Assembly: GCA_005884305.1 (NCBI GenBank)
Contig: VAYL01000228.1
Coordinates: 2,857 to 12,820 of the forward strand
Direction: 5' to 3'
Origin: Actinomycetota bacterium
GTDB taxonomy: Bacteria; Actinomycetota; Thermoleophilia; Solirubrobacterales; 70-9
Length of the DNA stretch: 9,964 bases
Shown here: in pieces, positions 1 through 5,831 of the stretch
Numbering within the stretch: the first letter of the stretch is position 1
How the letters are laid out: every line of letters begins with the position of its first letter
Notes under the pieces: model-generated
The model's input: the letters and a program-made list of their open reading frames with translations, nothing else
The model's database searches: none
What the model was told of the DNA's origin: nothing
Program-made: the position numbers and the translations under genes

Positions 1-264
1 CCTCACGAGCCTAAGCCAGCCCCCAAGCATCGGAAGCCCGGCCGTCCAGAGCACTCCGCCGCTCCACAGCCGACCCCCGTCGCCGTCCCCGCTCCACCGC
101 CACCCGCGCCTTCTCCGCCCACCCCGGCGCCGGCGCCGGCCTACTCCCCTCCTCCGCCGGCGCCGGCGCCAACCCCTGTGGCGACGAGCAGCTCTCCTGC
201 TCCCCAGCCAAGCGGCGGCGGCGGTAACCAAAGCGGCCCCTCCGAGTTCGGATTCGAACGCTGA
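1..264 (+). CDS. C-terminal part of a proline/alanine-rich protein (5' end outside window)
   Basis: Frame 1 is open from the first base to a TGA at 262-264 and gives 87 residues with no start codon at the edge, so the gene begins upstream. The visible part is low complexity. It has a basic stretch (KPAPKHRKPGRP), then a Pro/Ala-rich run with two PAPAPA blocks encoded by repeated GCCGGC units at about 121-172, then Ser/Gly/Gln-rich sequence, ending in GPSEFGFER. Such a tail looks like an extended linker or surface-exposed end rather than a folded enzyme domain. I recall similar short EFGFE-type endings on exported proteins of Thermoleophilia, but I cannot verify this here. The stop lies 19 bp before the next start on the same strand, so the two may be co-transcribed. 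The function of the missing N-terminal part cannot be judged. Confidence 0.6.
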   Translation, partial: PHEPKPAPKHRKPGRPEHSAAPQPTPVAVPAPPPPAPSPPTPAPAPAYSPPPPAPAPTPVATSSSPAPQPSGGGGNQSGPSEFGFER

Positions 265-283
265 TCTCGACGGAAGGGAACCG

Positions 284-1609
284 ATGAGCGGCAAGACCAA
301 CCGAGTCGCCGCCGCGGCGATCGCCGTTACGGCAGTGGCGCTTCTCACCGCCCCGAAGGCCGACGCCGGCCCATACCGGGTCGCCATCTGCAACCCGGAC
401 CTCGGCGCCCGGCACGCCGACGCCACCTTCGAGCGGACCTCGGCCCACTACATCTCCGAGTCCGGGTGCGCAACGGACCAGCCCGGGCTCGTCGTGCGGC
501 ATTCCGGTAAGCGCACGGGCGATAGCCGCTGGGGCGGGTGGACGGTGCAGGCACCCCGCGGGACGGTGTTCACCCACGTCGGCGTCAACGCAGCGGGTCA
601 TGGCGGCGGCGGTCATCTTCCTCAGCTTCTGGCGGTTCCACCCACAGGCGTCGCGCAGGTCTTCGGAACCCCCGACGCCGGCATCGCCCGCTCGCGCTTC
701 GCCAGTCCTGCACGTGTGTTCACGGCGAGGCTTTCGTGCCGTCGGGTGAGCGGTTGCGGCACCGGGCGCAGGGCTCGGATTCGCATCAAGCGGATCGCGC
801 TGGAGCTCCGGGACGGCGTGGCCCCGACTATCGCCGTAGGCGGCGCAATGCTTCGTCCCGGCAGCAAGCGAGGCATGCAGCCGATCGCGGTGACCGCCAA
901 GGACGTCGGGGCGGGCGTTCACCGGTTCCTCGTCCAGGTCAACGGCCAGCCCGTGACGGCATACACGACACAGTGCCGTATCAAGGAGGGTTGGGCCCTT
1001 CGCCTGCGACCCTGCCCGCCGAGCGCTCGCACGACCTTCCGGATGCACACGGCGGCGGCGCCGTTCCATCAAGGATCGAACACGCTGCGAATCTGCTCGG
1101 CCGACTACGCCGGCGGCACGAGCGCGAACCGCTCCTGCGCGTCCCGACGGATCAACGTCGACAACCTGTGCCCGGTATCGCGCACCGGAGCCGCGCCGCG
1201 ACTCGAGGCGCATCTGGTGCGCAAGTCAACGGATGACGGCGGAGCTCGCACGGTCGAGGTTCACGGGCGTCTTCTGTCGGCCACGGGAGTTCCCGTCGCG
1301 GGCGCCCGCGTGTGCATCGCGACGCGCATTCCGATTCCGGGCGACCTCGAGCGGGTGGTGGCAATGCCCACGACGGAGGCTGACGGGCGGTTTTCGGCCG
1401 AGCTACCCGATGGACCGAACCGCCAGGTGCGCGTCGCCTACTGGTGGAGCCACGCGAACGTGGCCGAGCGGCGGCTCAGCCTCAGAGTGCATGCCCATCC
1501 TCGGCTGCTCGTGCGTCCCCACCACCCTCTCCACAACGGCCACGCCGCTCGATTCGCGGTCGACGCCGCTGGGTCCGGATCCAGGCTCGGTCAGGCCATC
1601 ACTGGGTAG
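284..1609 (+). CDS. Exported protein of unknown function with a carboxypeptidase-regulatory-like domain; C-terminus runs out of frame
   Basis: The ATG at 284 is preceded by a GGAAGGG ribosome site at 272-278. Residues 1-28 form a Sec signal peptide: a basic start, a hydrophobic A/V/L core, and an AxA cleavage site ending ADA. The mature protein is rich in Gly, Arg and spaced Cys (ICN, SGC, SCRRVSGC, TQC, RPC, RIC), suggesting disulfide-bonded beta domains outside the cytoplasm. Around residues 310-370 a VHGRLLSATGVPVAGARVCI segment followed by TEADGRFSAELPDG is typical of a carboxypeptidase-regulatory-like, Ig-type fold. The next repeat begins (RLLVRPHHPLHNGHAARF) but then the frame diverges into unrelated residues and stops at 1607-1609. 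The expected repeat continuation is found in frame 1 up to 1779. I infer a short deletion or sequence error near 1555. Architecture resembles multi-paralogue secreted proteins of Solirubrobacterales; function unknown. Confidence 0.75.
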   Translation: MSGKTNRVAAAAIAVTAVALLTAPKADAGPYRVAICNPDLGARHADATFERTSAHYISESGCATDQPGLVVRHSGKRTGDSRWGGWTVQAPRGTVFTHVGVNAAGHGGGGHLPQLLAVPPTGVAQVFGTPDAGIARSRFASPARVFTARLSCRRVSGCGTGRRARIRIKRIALELRDGVAPTIAVGGAMLRPGSKRGMQPIAVTAKDVGAGVHRFLVQVNGQPVTAYTTQCRIKEGWALRLRPCPPSARTTFRMHTAAAPFHQGSNTLRICSADYAGGTSANRSCASRRINVDNLCPVSRTGAAPRLEAHLVRKSTDDGGARTVEVHGRLLSATGVPVAGARVCIATRIPIPGDLERVVAMPTTEADGRFSAELPDGPNRQVRVAYWWSHANVAERRLSLRVHAHPRLLVRPHHPLHNGHAARFAVDAAGSGSRLGQAITG

Positions 1610-1779
1610 AGGTGCGAAACGGCCGGACGGACGCCGAGGGCATCTACCGAGCGCGTTACCGCTTCCACGCCACGACGGGACGCCGCCACTACCGGTTCCG
1701 CGCCGTCGTGCCGGGCCAGGCAGGGTATCCGTATGTTCGCGGGCACTCGCGGGTCCGCCGCGTGACGGTCATTGGCTAG
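1549..1779 (+). pseudogene. Out-of-frame C-terminal repeat of the exported protein at 284
   Basis: Frame 1 from about 1549 to the TAG at 1777-1779 encodes RRRWVRIQARSGHHWVEV, then NGRTDAEGIYRARYRF, then TTGRRHYRFRAVVPGQ and a GYPYVRGHSRVRRVTV ending. This is the normal beta-sandwich repeat end that should follow HNGHAARF of the upstream gene. It has no start codon or ribosome site of its own and makes biological sense only when joined to the upstream frame. The join needs a -1 shift at about 1555. Family members, as I remember them, also carry about ten extra residues between the RF and the WVRIQAR-type strand, which would mean a small deletion rather than one lost base. If the lesion is a sequencing error, the true gene is 284-1779. 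Confidence 0.6.
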
Positions 1780-2077
1780 GCCCGAAGTTAGCCAGCAAAA
1801 CTTCAGCGACCGGTCTCGGAGTGATCGAGCTCTCAAGGGCGACCGACTTCTGTCGCTCAGCTTCCAATGCTTGAGAATCGCGCCGGCCTCCGAAACCTCG
1901 AGTAGTTGCGGGGAGGAGCCGCACAGCCTCCGGACGTTGACACGAGCAATGCCCGACCGCTGGCGGTCCAGCCCACGGCATACGACTCCGTCGCTGGCGG
2001 GAGGCCCTGGATTGCATGGGGCGTGCCCCCGCGCGACCCGACGAGGAAGCTGATCGGCACCACTTAACTCCGCAGTC
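1780..2077. other. Intergenic stretch without a convincing gene
   Basis: About 300 bp lie between the end of the broken exported-protein gene and the flavodoxin-family gene. Open frames exist on both strands, but none has a clear ribosome site or a protein sequence I recognise, and the frames that cross it run on as shadows into the neighbours. Base composition looks somewhat less GC-rich than the surrounding genes, as expected for non-coding DNA. A short dyad (GAAGTT at 1784-1789 with AACTTC at 1799-1804) follows the last stop and could be a weak terminator. I found no tRNA-like cloverleaf. Confidence 0.45.
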
Positions 2078-2094
2078 GGCGCCCGGGCGGCGCC
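2078..2094 (-). terminator. GC-rich hairpin after the flavodoxin-family gene
   Basis: Two GGCGCC hexamers (2078-2083 and 2089-2094) can pair around a five-base loop, and a third GGCGCC (2095-2100) abuts the stop codon of the minus-strand gene at 2101-2103. The position just past the stop suits a transcription terminator. There is no downstream T-run, so this is at best a U-less hairpin of the kind often proposed in high-GC actinobacteria. It could also be chance in such GC-rich DNA. Confidence 0.3.
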
Positions 2095-2100
2095 GGCGCC

Positions 2101-2859
2101 TCAGCGGTGCTCCGGATTCGGGAAGTCGAACCGGCAGCCCGCGTCCCATTCCGAGCGCTGGTTGCCGTGGGCTGGGATGCCGCCCGCGTCCTTCAGCATC
2201 CGGGCCACGTGGAGGAGGTTCCACGTCATGAACGTCGTGTTTCGGTTCGTGAAGTCGTTCTCCGGCCCTCCTGAGCCTTCATCGAGATAGGACGGCCCCG
2301 GCCCGGCCTCCCCGATCCAGCCCGAGTCCGCCTGCGGCGGGATCACGTAGCCCAGGTGCTGTAGCGAATAGAGCGTGTTCATCGCGCAGTGCTTGACGCC
2401 GTCCTCATTGCCGGTCACCAGGCAGCCGCCGACGCGGCCGTAGTAGGCGTACTGGCCCGCATCATTCAGGAGGTGGGAGTTGCCGTAGAGGCGCTCGATG
2501 ATCTGCGTCGCGACCGAGGTCTTCTCGCCGAGCCAGATCGCCATCCCGAGTACGAGGATGTCCGCGGCCATCACGCGCTCGAAGATCTGAGGCCACTCGT
2601 CCTTCTCCCATCCGTGCTCGGTCATGTCGGGCCACACACCGACAGCGATGTCGTGGTCGATCGCGCGGATGCACTCGACCTCCACGCCGTTGCGGCGCAT
2701 GATCTCCATCGAGATGTCCATCAGCCCTTGCGTGTTCGAGAGCTCGGGACTGCGCTTCAGCGTGCAGTTGATGAAGAACGCGCGCAGATCGGAGTAGTCG
2801 ATCGTGTTCGACTCGACCGCCGCCATCTGCTTCTCGGTGAGGATCTCCCTGTCGTTCAC
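2101..2859 (-). CDS. Flavodoxin-family NAD(P)H-dependent oxidoreductase
   Basis: Predicted cytoplasmic FMN-binding reductase of the flavodoxin/NADPH-dependent FMN reductase superfamily; the natural substrate is unknown. I chose the GTG at 2859 (252 residues, VNDREILTEKQ) because a strong GGAGGT site at 2864-2869 sits four bases upstream; the open frame reaches further, to 2964, but through the palindrome. The first beta strand, AFFINCTLKRSPELSNT (27-43), holds the phosphate-binding loop region. A second strand at 100-110 (DILVLGMAIWLGEK) is the 'P/A-IWLGEKTS' flavin-loop region, and VGGCLVTGNEDGVKHC (143-158) is the third flavin-contact segment. The C-terminal half (GEAGPGPSYLDEGSGGPENDFTNRN, then TWNLLHVARMLKDAGGIPAHGNQ) is strongly conserved in the actinobacterial members I know. 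It is divergent from the gene at 2978, with a perfect palindrome between them, so the pair may be controlled by one repressor. Confidence 0.88.
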   Translation of the reverse strand: MNDREILTEKQMAAVESNTIDYSDLRAFFINCTLKRSPELSNTQGLMDISMEIMRRNGVEVECIRAIDHDIAVGVWPDMTEHGWEKDEWPQIFERVMAADILVLGMAIWLGEKTSVATQIIERLYGNSHLLNDAGQYAYYGRVGGCLVTGNEDGVKHCAMNTLYSLQHLGYVIPPQADSGWIGEAGPGPSYLDEGSGGPENDFTNRNTTFMTWNLLHVARMLKDAGGIPAHGNQRSEWDAGCRFDFPNPEHR

Positions 2860-2863
2860 TGTT

Positions 2864-2869
2864 ACCTCC
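2864..2869 (-). promoter_or_regulatory. Ribosome binding site fixing the GTG start at 2859
   Basis: On the minus strand the sequence reads CGGAGGTAACAGTGAACGAC. GGAGGT is an almost ideal Shine-Dalgarno site, four bases before GTG. It supports translation starting at 2859 rather than at the ATG at 2964. Confidence 0.75.
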
Positions 2870-2923
2870 GTGTCGAACGCGCCGCATCCGAGCGGCCGAT
2901 CTGAAGTAGAAGTCCTACGGGCT

Positions 2924-2953
2924 TGTCCGTTACGGGGATCCCCGTAACGGACA
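2924..2953. promoter_or_regulatory. Perfect 30-bp palindrome, probable operator of the divergent gene pair
   Basis: The half-site TGTCCGTTACGGGGA (2924-2938) is followed directly by its exact reverse complement (2939-2953), with the centre at GGATCC and no mismatch or spacer. It lies 65 bp from the GTG of the flavodoxin-family gene and 25 bp from the ATG of the plus-strand gene, where divergent promoters would be expected. Each arm also contains a near-dyad (CCGTTACGG / CCGTAACGG), so two dimers could bind side by side, as in some TetR-family operators. No regulator gene is visible in the window, so the family of the binder is a guess. It has no T-run and lies upstream of both genes, which argues against a terminator. 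Confidence 0.7.
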
Positions 2954-2977
2954 TCAGCCTTCAACGCACATCAGCAC

Positions 2978-3682
2978 ATGCCTTCATTCCGCGGCTTGAA
3001 GCCGCTTCCCCCCGACTTCGCCACGACCGGGGCCGCGCTCCACCGGGTGGCGGAGGAGATCGTCGCGCCCGCCCGCAAGCCGGAAAACGAGATCGCCCTG
3101 CGGGCGACACCCGGCGGGTTCGGGACGCCTGCGTTCGAGTTCGAGGGCCGGGAGTGCCAGGTCAAGATGGAGGGTGATCAGCTGGTTTACCGAAAGGGAC
3201 ACGACGAGCGACGGACCCGGATCACCTCCCTCGCGGCCGCCGGCGCCCTCGTCGAGGAACTGCTTCCTGCCGGCGCGAACCTGGACGATCACCCGCTCGA
3301 GGTCGAGCGCGCCGCGGCCGAAGCGCTCGCCGCCTGGTGCGCCCTTGGCGCGAGCGTTCTCGAGGTGCTGGTGGCGGAGGCGGATCCCGGTGACGACGCC
3401 TCGGAGGTCAATCTGTGGCCGGAGCACTTCGACATCGCCATCGAGCTCGGCCCGGACGCGGACGGCACCCGTGCCAACTACGGGTTCTCGCCCGGCGATG
3501 ACGAGCACGCGGAGCCCTATCTCTACGTCGGTCCGTGGACGGCCGAGGTCGCGGGTGAGCTCTGGAACGCGACCGGGTTCCGCGGCGCCGAGCTTGGCTA
3601 CGCCGGGCTACTCGCCGCGGACGATCCGTACGCGACCGCGCTCGAGTTCTGCGAGACCAGGAAGCAGGCGCTCAGGGGGTAA
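2978..3682 (+). CDS. Conserved actinobacterial protein of unknown function
   Basis: A soluble 234-residue acidic protein with no signal peptide or membrane segment. Visible blocks are LPPDFATTGAALHRVAEEIV and ARKPENEIAL near the N-terminus (10-40), where conservation would start and which supports the ATG at 2978. Then comes FEGRECQVKMEGDQLVYR (55-72), and a C-terminal part with LWPEHFDIAIELG (146-158), YGFSPGDDEHAEPYLYVGPW (168-187) and LWNATGFRGAELGYAGLLAADD (195-216). I recall uncharacterised actinobacterial proteins with the FDIAIELG...YLYVGPW...LWNATGF pattern but know no assigned function or domain name. No good Shine-Dalgarno site precedes the ATG. An ACATCAGC direct repeat (2951-2958, 2968-2975) fills the short leader after the palindrome, so expression may be leaderless or weak. 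The stop codon overlaps the convergent membrane-protein gene. Confidence 0.82.
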   Translation: MPSFRGLKPLPPDFATTGAALHRVAEEIVAPARKPENEIALRATPGGFGTPAFEFEGRECQVKMEGDQLVYRKGHDERRTRITSLAAAGALVEELLPAGANLDDHPLEVERAAAEALAAWCALGASVLEVLVAEADPGDDASEVNLWPEHFDIAIELGPDADGTRANYGFSPGDDEHAEPYLYVGPWTAEVAGELWNATGFRGAELGYAGLLAADDPYATALEFCETRKQALRG

Positions 3683-4253
3683 CGGCAGGCGGCGGGCTCG
3701 CCGCCTCGTGCTTGACTGCGTGCAGCACCCACGCGGCGGCGCACAGGCCAATCCCGCGGACGATGAACGCGATTCCGACGAGGATTGCCAGCGTCGCCAC
3801 GCCGATGTCCGGACTCGAGACGATCACGACTCCGGCGACGATCTCGATGAATGCCACAAAGAGGTTCCAGCCACGGCCGACGGGAACGGCGAACGCGCGG
3901 ATCAACCGCACGACGCCGATGCAAACGAGCCAGATGCCCACCAACAGAGCGACGGCGGCCACGCTCCCGATCGGGTGGCGGATCAGGAGGATGCCCACGA
4001 TCGCGCTGAGGACTCCAACCAGCGCCAGCATGCCGCGACCCTCGCCCCCTTCGGCGATCGCAACCACGATGTCGTAGATACCGTCGACAAGCAGGAAGAT
4101 TCCGGCGATGACAGCGAGTGTCGCCAGGCTGATGTCGGGCTGCGCCAGCACGATGACGCCGGCGGCCCCGCACATGAGCCCGACGAGCAATAGAAGCCAC
4201 CAGGCTCTGCTCAGCTCCTTGAGCGCATCCGGTGGTTCGGCGTAGGCGGCCAT
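3672..4253 (-). CDS. HdeD/DUF308-family integral membrane protein
   Basis: A 193-residue protein with six predicted transmembrane helices arranged as tandem hydrophobic pairs: WWLLLLVGLMCGAAGVIVLAQP, SLATLAVIAGIFLLVDGIYD, LALVGVLSAIVGILLIRHP, SVAAVALLVGIWLVCIGVVR, NLFVAFIEIVAGVVIVSSP and VATLAILVGIAFIVRGIGLC. Repeats ending in a Pro after a helix (AQPDISLATL, RHPIGSVAAV, SSPDIGVATL) are the hallmark of the DUF308/HdeD family. HdeD of E. coli is linked to acid resistance at high cell density; the molecular activity is unknown, so only membrane localisation is firm. The ATG at 4251-4253 is preceded by AAGGGAG at 4260-4266. Its last 11 bp overlap the 3' end of the plus-strand gene. It lies downstream of otsA on the same strand, but a hairpin and a 133-bp gap suggest its own promoter. 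Confidence 0.87.
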   Translation of the reverse strand: MAAYAEPPDALKELSRAWWLLLLVGLMCGAAGVIVLAQPDISLATLAVIAGIFLLVDGIYDIVVAIAEGGEGRGMLALVGVLSAIVGILLIRHPIGSVAAVALLVGIWLVCIGVVRLIRAFAVPVGRGWNLFVAFIEIVAGVVIVSSPDIGVATLAILVGIAFIVRGIGLCAAAWVLHAVKHEAASPPPAVTP

Positions 4254-4298
4254 CAGGGACTCCCTTCTTCGGCGGCGATCCAGCGGTTATTTCGCGCC

Positions 4299-4315
4299 CA
4301 GGCTCGAAAAGCCTG
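4299..4315. repeat. Small hairpin in the HdeD-like gene leader
   Basis: CAGGCT (4299-4304) and AGCCTG (4310-4315) form a perfect six-base stem with a CGAAA loop. It lies about 45 bp upstream of the minus-strand ATG at 4253, next to the AT-richest patch of the gap (GAAATAACC on the minus strand). It could mark a promoter or leader element, or be part of the termination region after otsA; the sequence does not decide. Confidence 0.3.
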
Positions 4316-4331
4316 CCGCCTCGAACGGCGA

Positions 4332-4371
4332 TTGCGAGATCAGGTACGCGGGAGCGTCCCCAATCTCGCAA
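4332..4371 (-). terminator. Compound hairpin downstream of otsA
   Basis: A perfect nine-base stem, TTGCGAGAT (4332-4340) with ATCTCGCAA (4363-4371), encloses a second stem, ACGC/GCGT around a GGGA loop (4346-4357), flanked by a GG/CC pair. The structure begins 16 bp after the otsA stop codon on the minus strand. This is the expected place for a transcription terminator closing the kinase-to-otsA gene string. No T-run follows, so it would be a U-less terminator, an RNA-stabilising end structure, or a protein-binding dyad. Confidence 0.5.
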
Positions 4372-4386
4372 ACGCGCTGGAGCGGG

Positions 4387-4986
4387 TTACCGCGCCGCGG
4401 CGATCGCCTCGCGCTTTGCGCGGATGTCCTCCAGCTGCTCTGAGATCCAAACGCCGGGGTCGCGTTCCCGTGCGAGCTCGCGCAGGCGGGCCGCGCGCAG
4501 GCGGCGCTCCTCCGGGTCCATCGTCAGGGCGCGGTACATCGTGTCCGCCTGCTCCTGGATGTCGAACGGGTTGACGGACAGGGTGCAGTCGCCGAGCTCC
4601 TCGTGGGCACCCGTGTTCTCCGAGAGCATCACGACCCCGTCGCGGGTGTTGACCGCGGGCGCCTCCTTGGCGACCAGGTTCATCCCGTCGAAGAGCGAGT
4701 TGACGATCAGGAGGTCGAAGTGCTTGTAGCGCGCGACGGCCTCGTGGAAGTTCTCGTAGATGCGGAGGTCGATCGGCATCCAGTCGGTCGTCCCGTGCCG
4801 GTGGTTCACGACGGCGACCAGGGCCTCGATCCGCTCGAGATACTCGGCGTACTCCGGCACGTCCGTTCGTGACGGCTGGAGGTGGGCGATAAACGTGACC
4901 TTCTCGCGGAAGTCCGGGTGCTGCTGCAGGAAGGTGTCGAAGGCGGCGAATCCCCTCAGCACGTTCTTCGAGAGGTCGGCGCGGTC
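4387..4986 (-). pseudogene. otsA: C-terminal half of trehalose-6-phosphate synthase (OtsA), out of frame with its N-terminal half
   Basis: The frame from the GAC at 4986 to the TAA at 4389-4387 encodes the second GT20 domain. It starts DRADLSKNVLRGF, equivalent to the RLDYSKG loop of E. coli OtsA; the Arg and Lys five residues apart correspond to phosphate-contacting R262 and K267. It continues with FREKVTFIAHLQPSR and NSLFDGMNLVAKEAPAVN, which matches the nucleotide-sugar motif DGMNLVAKE with its Asp and Glu (D361 and E369 in E. coli). It ends with VMLSENTGAHEELGDCTLSVNPFD and a basic helical tail. No ribosome site supports separate translation; the open frame extends upstream only as a shadow of the N-terminal part. 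Catalytic residues look intact, so the break may be recent or a sequence error. If in frame, the whole protein would be close to 480-490 residues, usual for OtsA. Confidence 0.8.
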
Positions 4987-5831
4987 CGGAGGATCTCCTG
5001 CTCGTACTCCCTCACCTCCTCCGATTCCGCCGCCCGGTCGAGCCGTCCGGCATCGATGCCGAGCGGATACGCCCTGACCCAGGTCTCCCGGCCCGAGTGC
5101 TGCACCGCGCCGCGCTTGTAGTCGACCTCGAGCTCCATCAACTCCCGGCAGCAGTGCAGGAAGTTGCGGCAGTAAGCGGTTGTGTGGAAGCCGATGATGT
5201 CGTTGGCGAGGAGGCCCCGGTAGATCTCCTCGCGCATGCGGCCCGGGAGGATCCGCCAGCTGTCCGGCTGTGACCACGGGATGTGGACGAAGTGGTGGAG
5301 CACCGCGTCCGGCCGCGAGGCCCGGACCAGGGCCGGACACGTGTACAGGTGGTAGTCGTGGAACATCACGAGCGGCTCGGCGTCGTCCGCGATCGCCGCC
5401 AGCACCGCCCTCGCGATATCCGCGTTCACGGTCTTGTAGCCGTAATCCCACGCGTCGGCCTCCTCCCGGCGGATGTCCGGCGCGTTCGACAGGTCCCACA
5501 GGTAATGCTGAATGAACCACAGGATCGGGTTGGCGATCACGTTGTAGAAGCTGTCGTAGGCCTCGGACTCGCTCTCGACCAGGAGCACCTCGTAGGTCAC
5601 ACCGTCGAGCTCCTGGATCACCGGCCGGCCGCCGGCCTCCCGGCTCACGGCGACGTCCTCATTCGTCATCGCCGAGGCGATCCACAGCGCGCCGCGGTGC
5701 GCGACGAGGCCGCTCAGCGCGGTAACGAGACCGCCCCCACCGCGCTGCACGGTGCGCTCGCCGTCCGGCCCTCGCTCGAACTGCGCCGGCCCCCGGTTGG
5801 AGACGATCACCAAACGCGGATCGTCGTTCAA
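4956..5831 (-). CDS. otsA: N-terminal half of trehalose-6-phosphate synthase (OtsA), truncated by a frame break
   Basis: OtsA joins glucose from a nucleotide sugar to glucose-6-phosphate to give trehalose-6-phosphate in the cytoplasm. The start is probably the TTG at 5831-5829: it overlaps the treT stop (TTGA), has GGAG ten bases upstream, and puts VIVSNRGP (8-15) where the family begins. Visible GT20 elements are SNRGP (Arg13, phosphate contact), the GGGGLVTAL glycine loop (31-39), W50, SFYNVIANPILWFIQHY (94-110) and the MFHDYHL motif with Asp159. After these come HHFVHIPW (179-186) and WVRAYPLGID (251-260). After EQEILR the frame reads TAPTSRRTC and stops at 4958-4956, while the real continuation (DRADLSKN) lies in the neighbouring frame from 4986. 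The usual ten or so residues before the DR motif (KLI-RV type) are missing from both frames, so a short deletion is likelier than a single lost base. Translationally coupled to treT. Confidence 0.82.
   Translation of the reverse strand: MNDDPRLVIVSNRGPAQFERGPDGERTVQRGGGGLVTALSGLVAHRGALWIASAMTNEDVAVSREAGGRPVIQELDGVTYEVLLVESESEAYDSFYNVIANPILWFIQHYLWDLSNAPDIRREEADAWDYGYKTVNADIARAVLAAIADDAEPLVMFHDYHLYTCPALVRASRPDAVLHHFVHIPWSQPDSWRILPGRMREEIYRGLLANDIIGFHTTAYCRNFLHCCRELMELEVDYKRGAVQHSGRETWVRAYPLGIDAGRLDRAAESEEVREYEQEILRTAPTSRRTC

Noticed and set aside
121..172. Repeated GCCGGC units, considered as a regulatory or replication repeat
   Set aside because: They are in-frame codons for Pro-Ala repeats in a low-complexity protein tail, which explains them fully.
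243..264. TTCGAATCCG-like string on the minus strand, resembling a tRNA T-loop
   Set aside because: No five-base T-stem, no acceptor or anticodon arm around it; it is simply the codons for the FGFER end of the proline-rich protein.
11..1213. 400-codon open frame on the minus strand
   Set aside because: It is antisense to the exported protein, which has a signal peptide and ribosome site. The predicted product is Arg/Ala/Gly-rich without motifs.
1772..2053. 93-codon plus-strand and 68- to 151-codon minus-strand frames in the 1780-2100 gap, considered as small genes
   Set aside because: None has a convincing ribosome site or recognisable sequence, and several run into neighbouring genes in the wrong frame. 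A decayed gene fragment cannot be excluded, but nothing supports a call.
2860..2964. Longer flavodoxin-family protein starting at the ATG at 2964
   Set aside because: The added 35 residues (GDPRNGQARR type) are translated across the palindrome and look non-coding; the GTG at 2859 has a near-perfect ribosome site.
3174..4193. 339-codon open frame on the plus strand
   Set aside because: It spans two genes in a shifted frame, giving Arg/Ser/Pro-rich then Asp/His-rich sequence; the second part is antisense to a clear six-helix membrane protein.
4975..4995. Programmed frameshifting in otsA
   Set aside because: No slippery heptamer or downstream pause structure is apparent, and residues of a conserved strand are missing from both frames, which fits a deletion or sequence error better.
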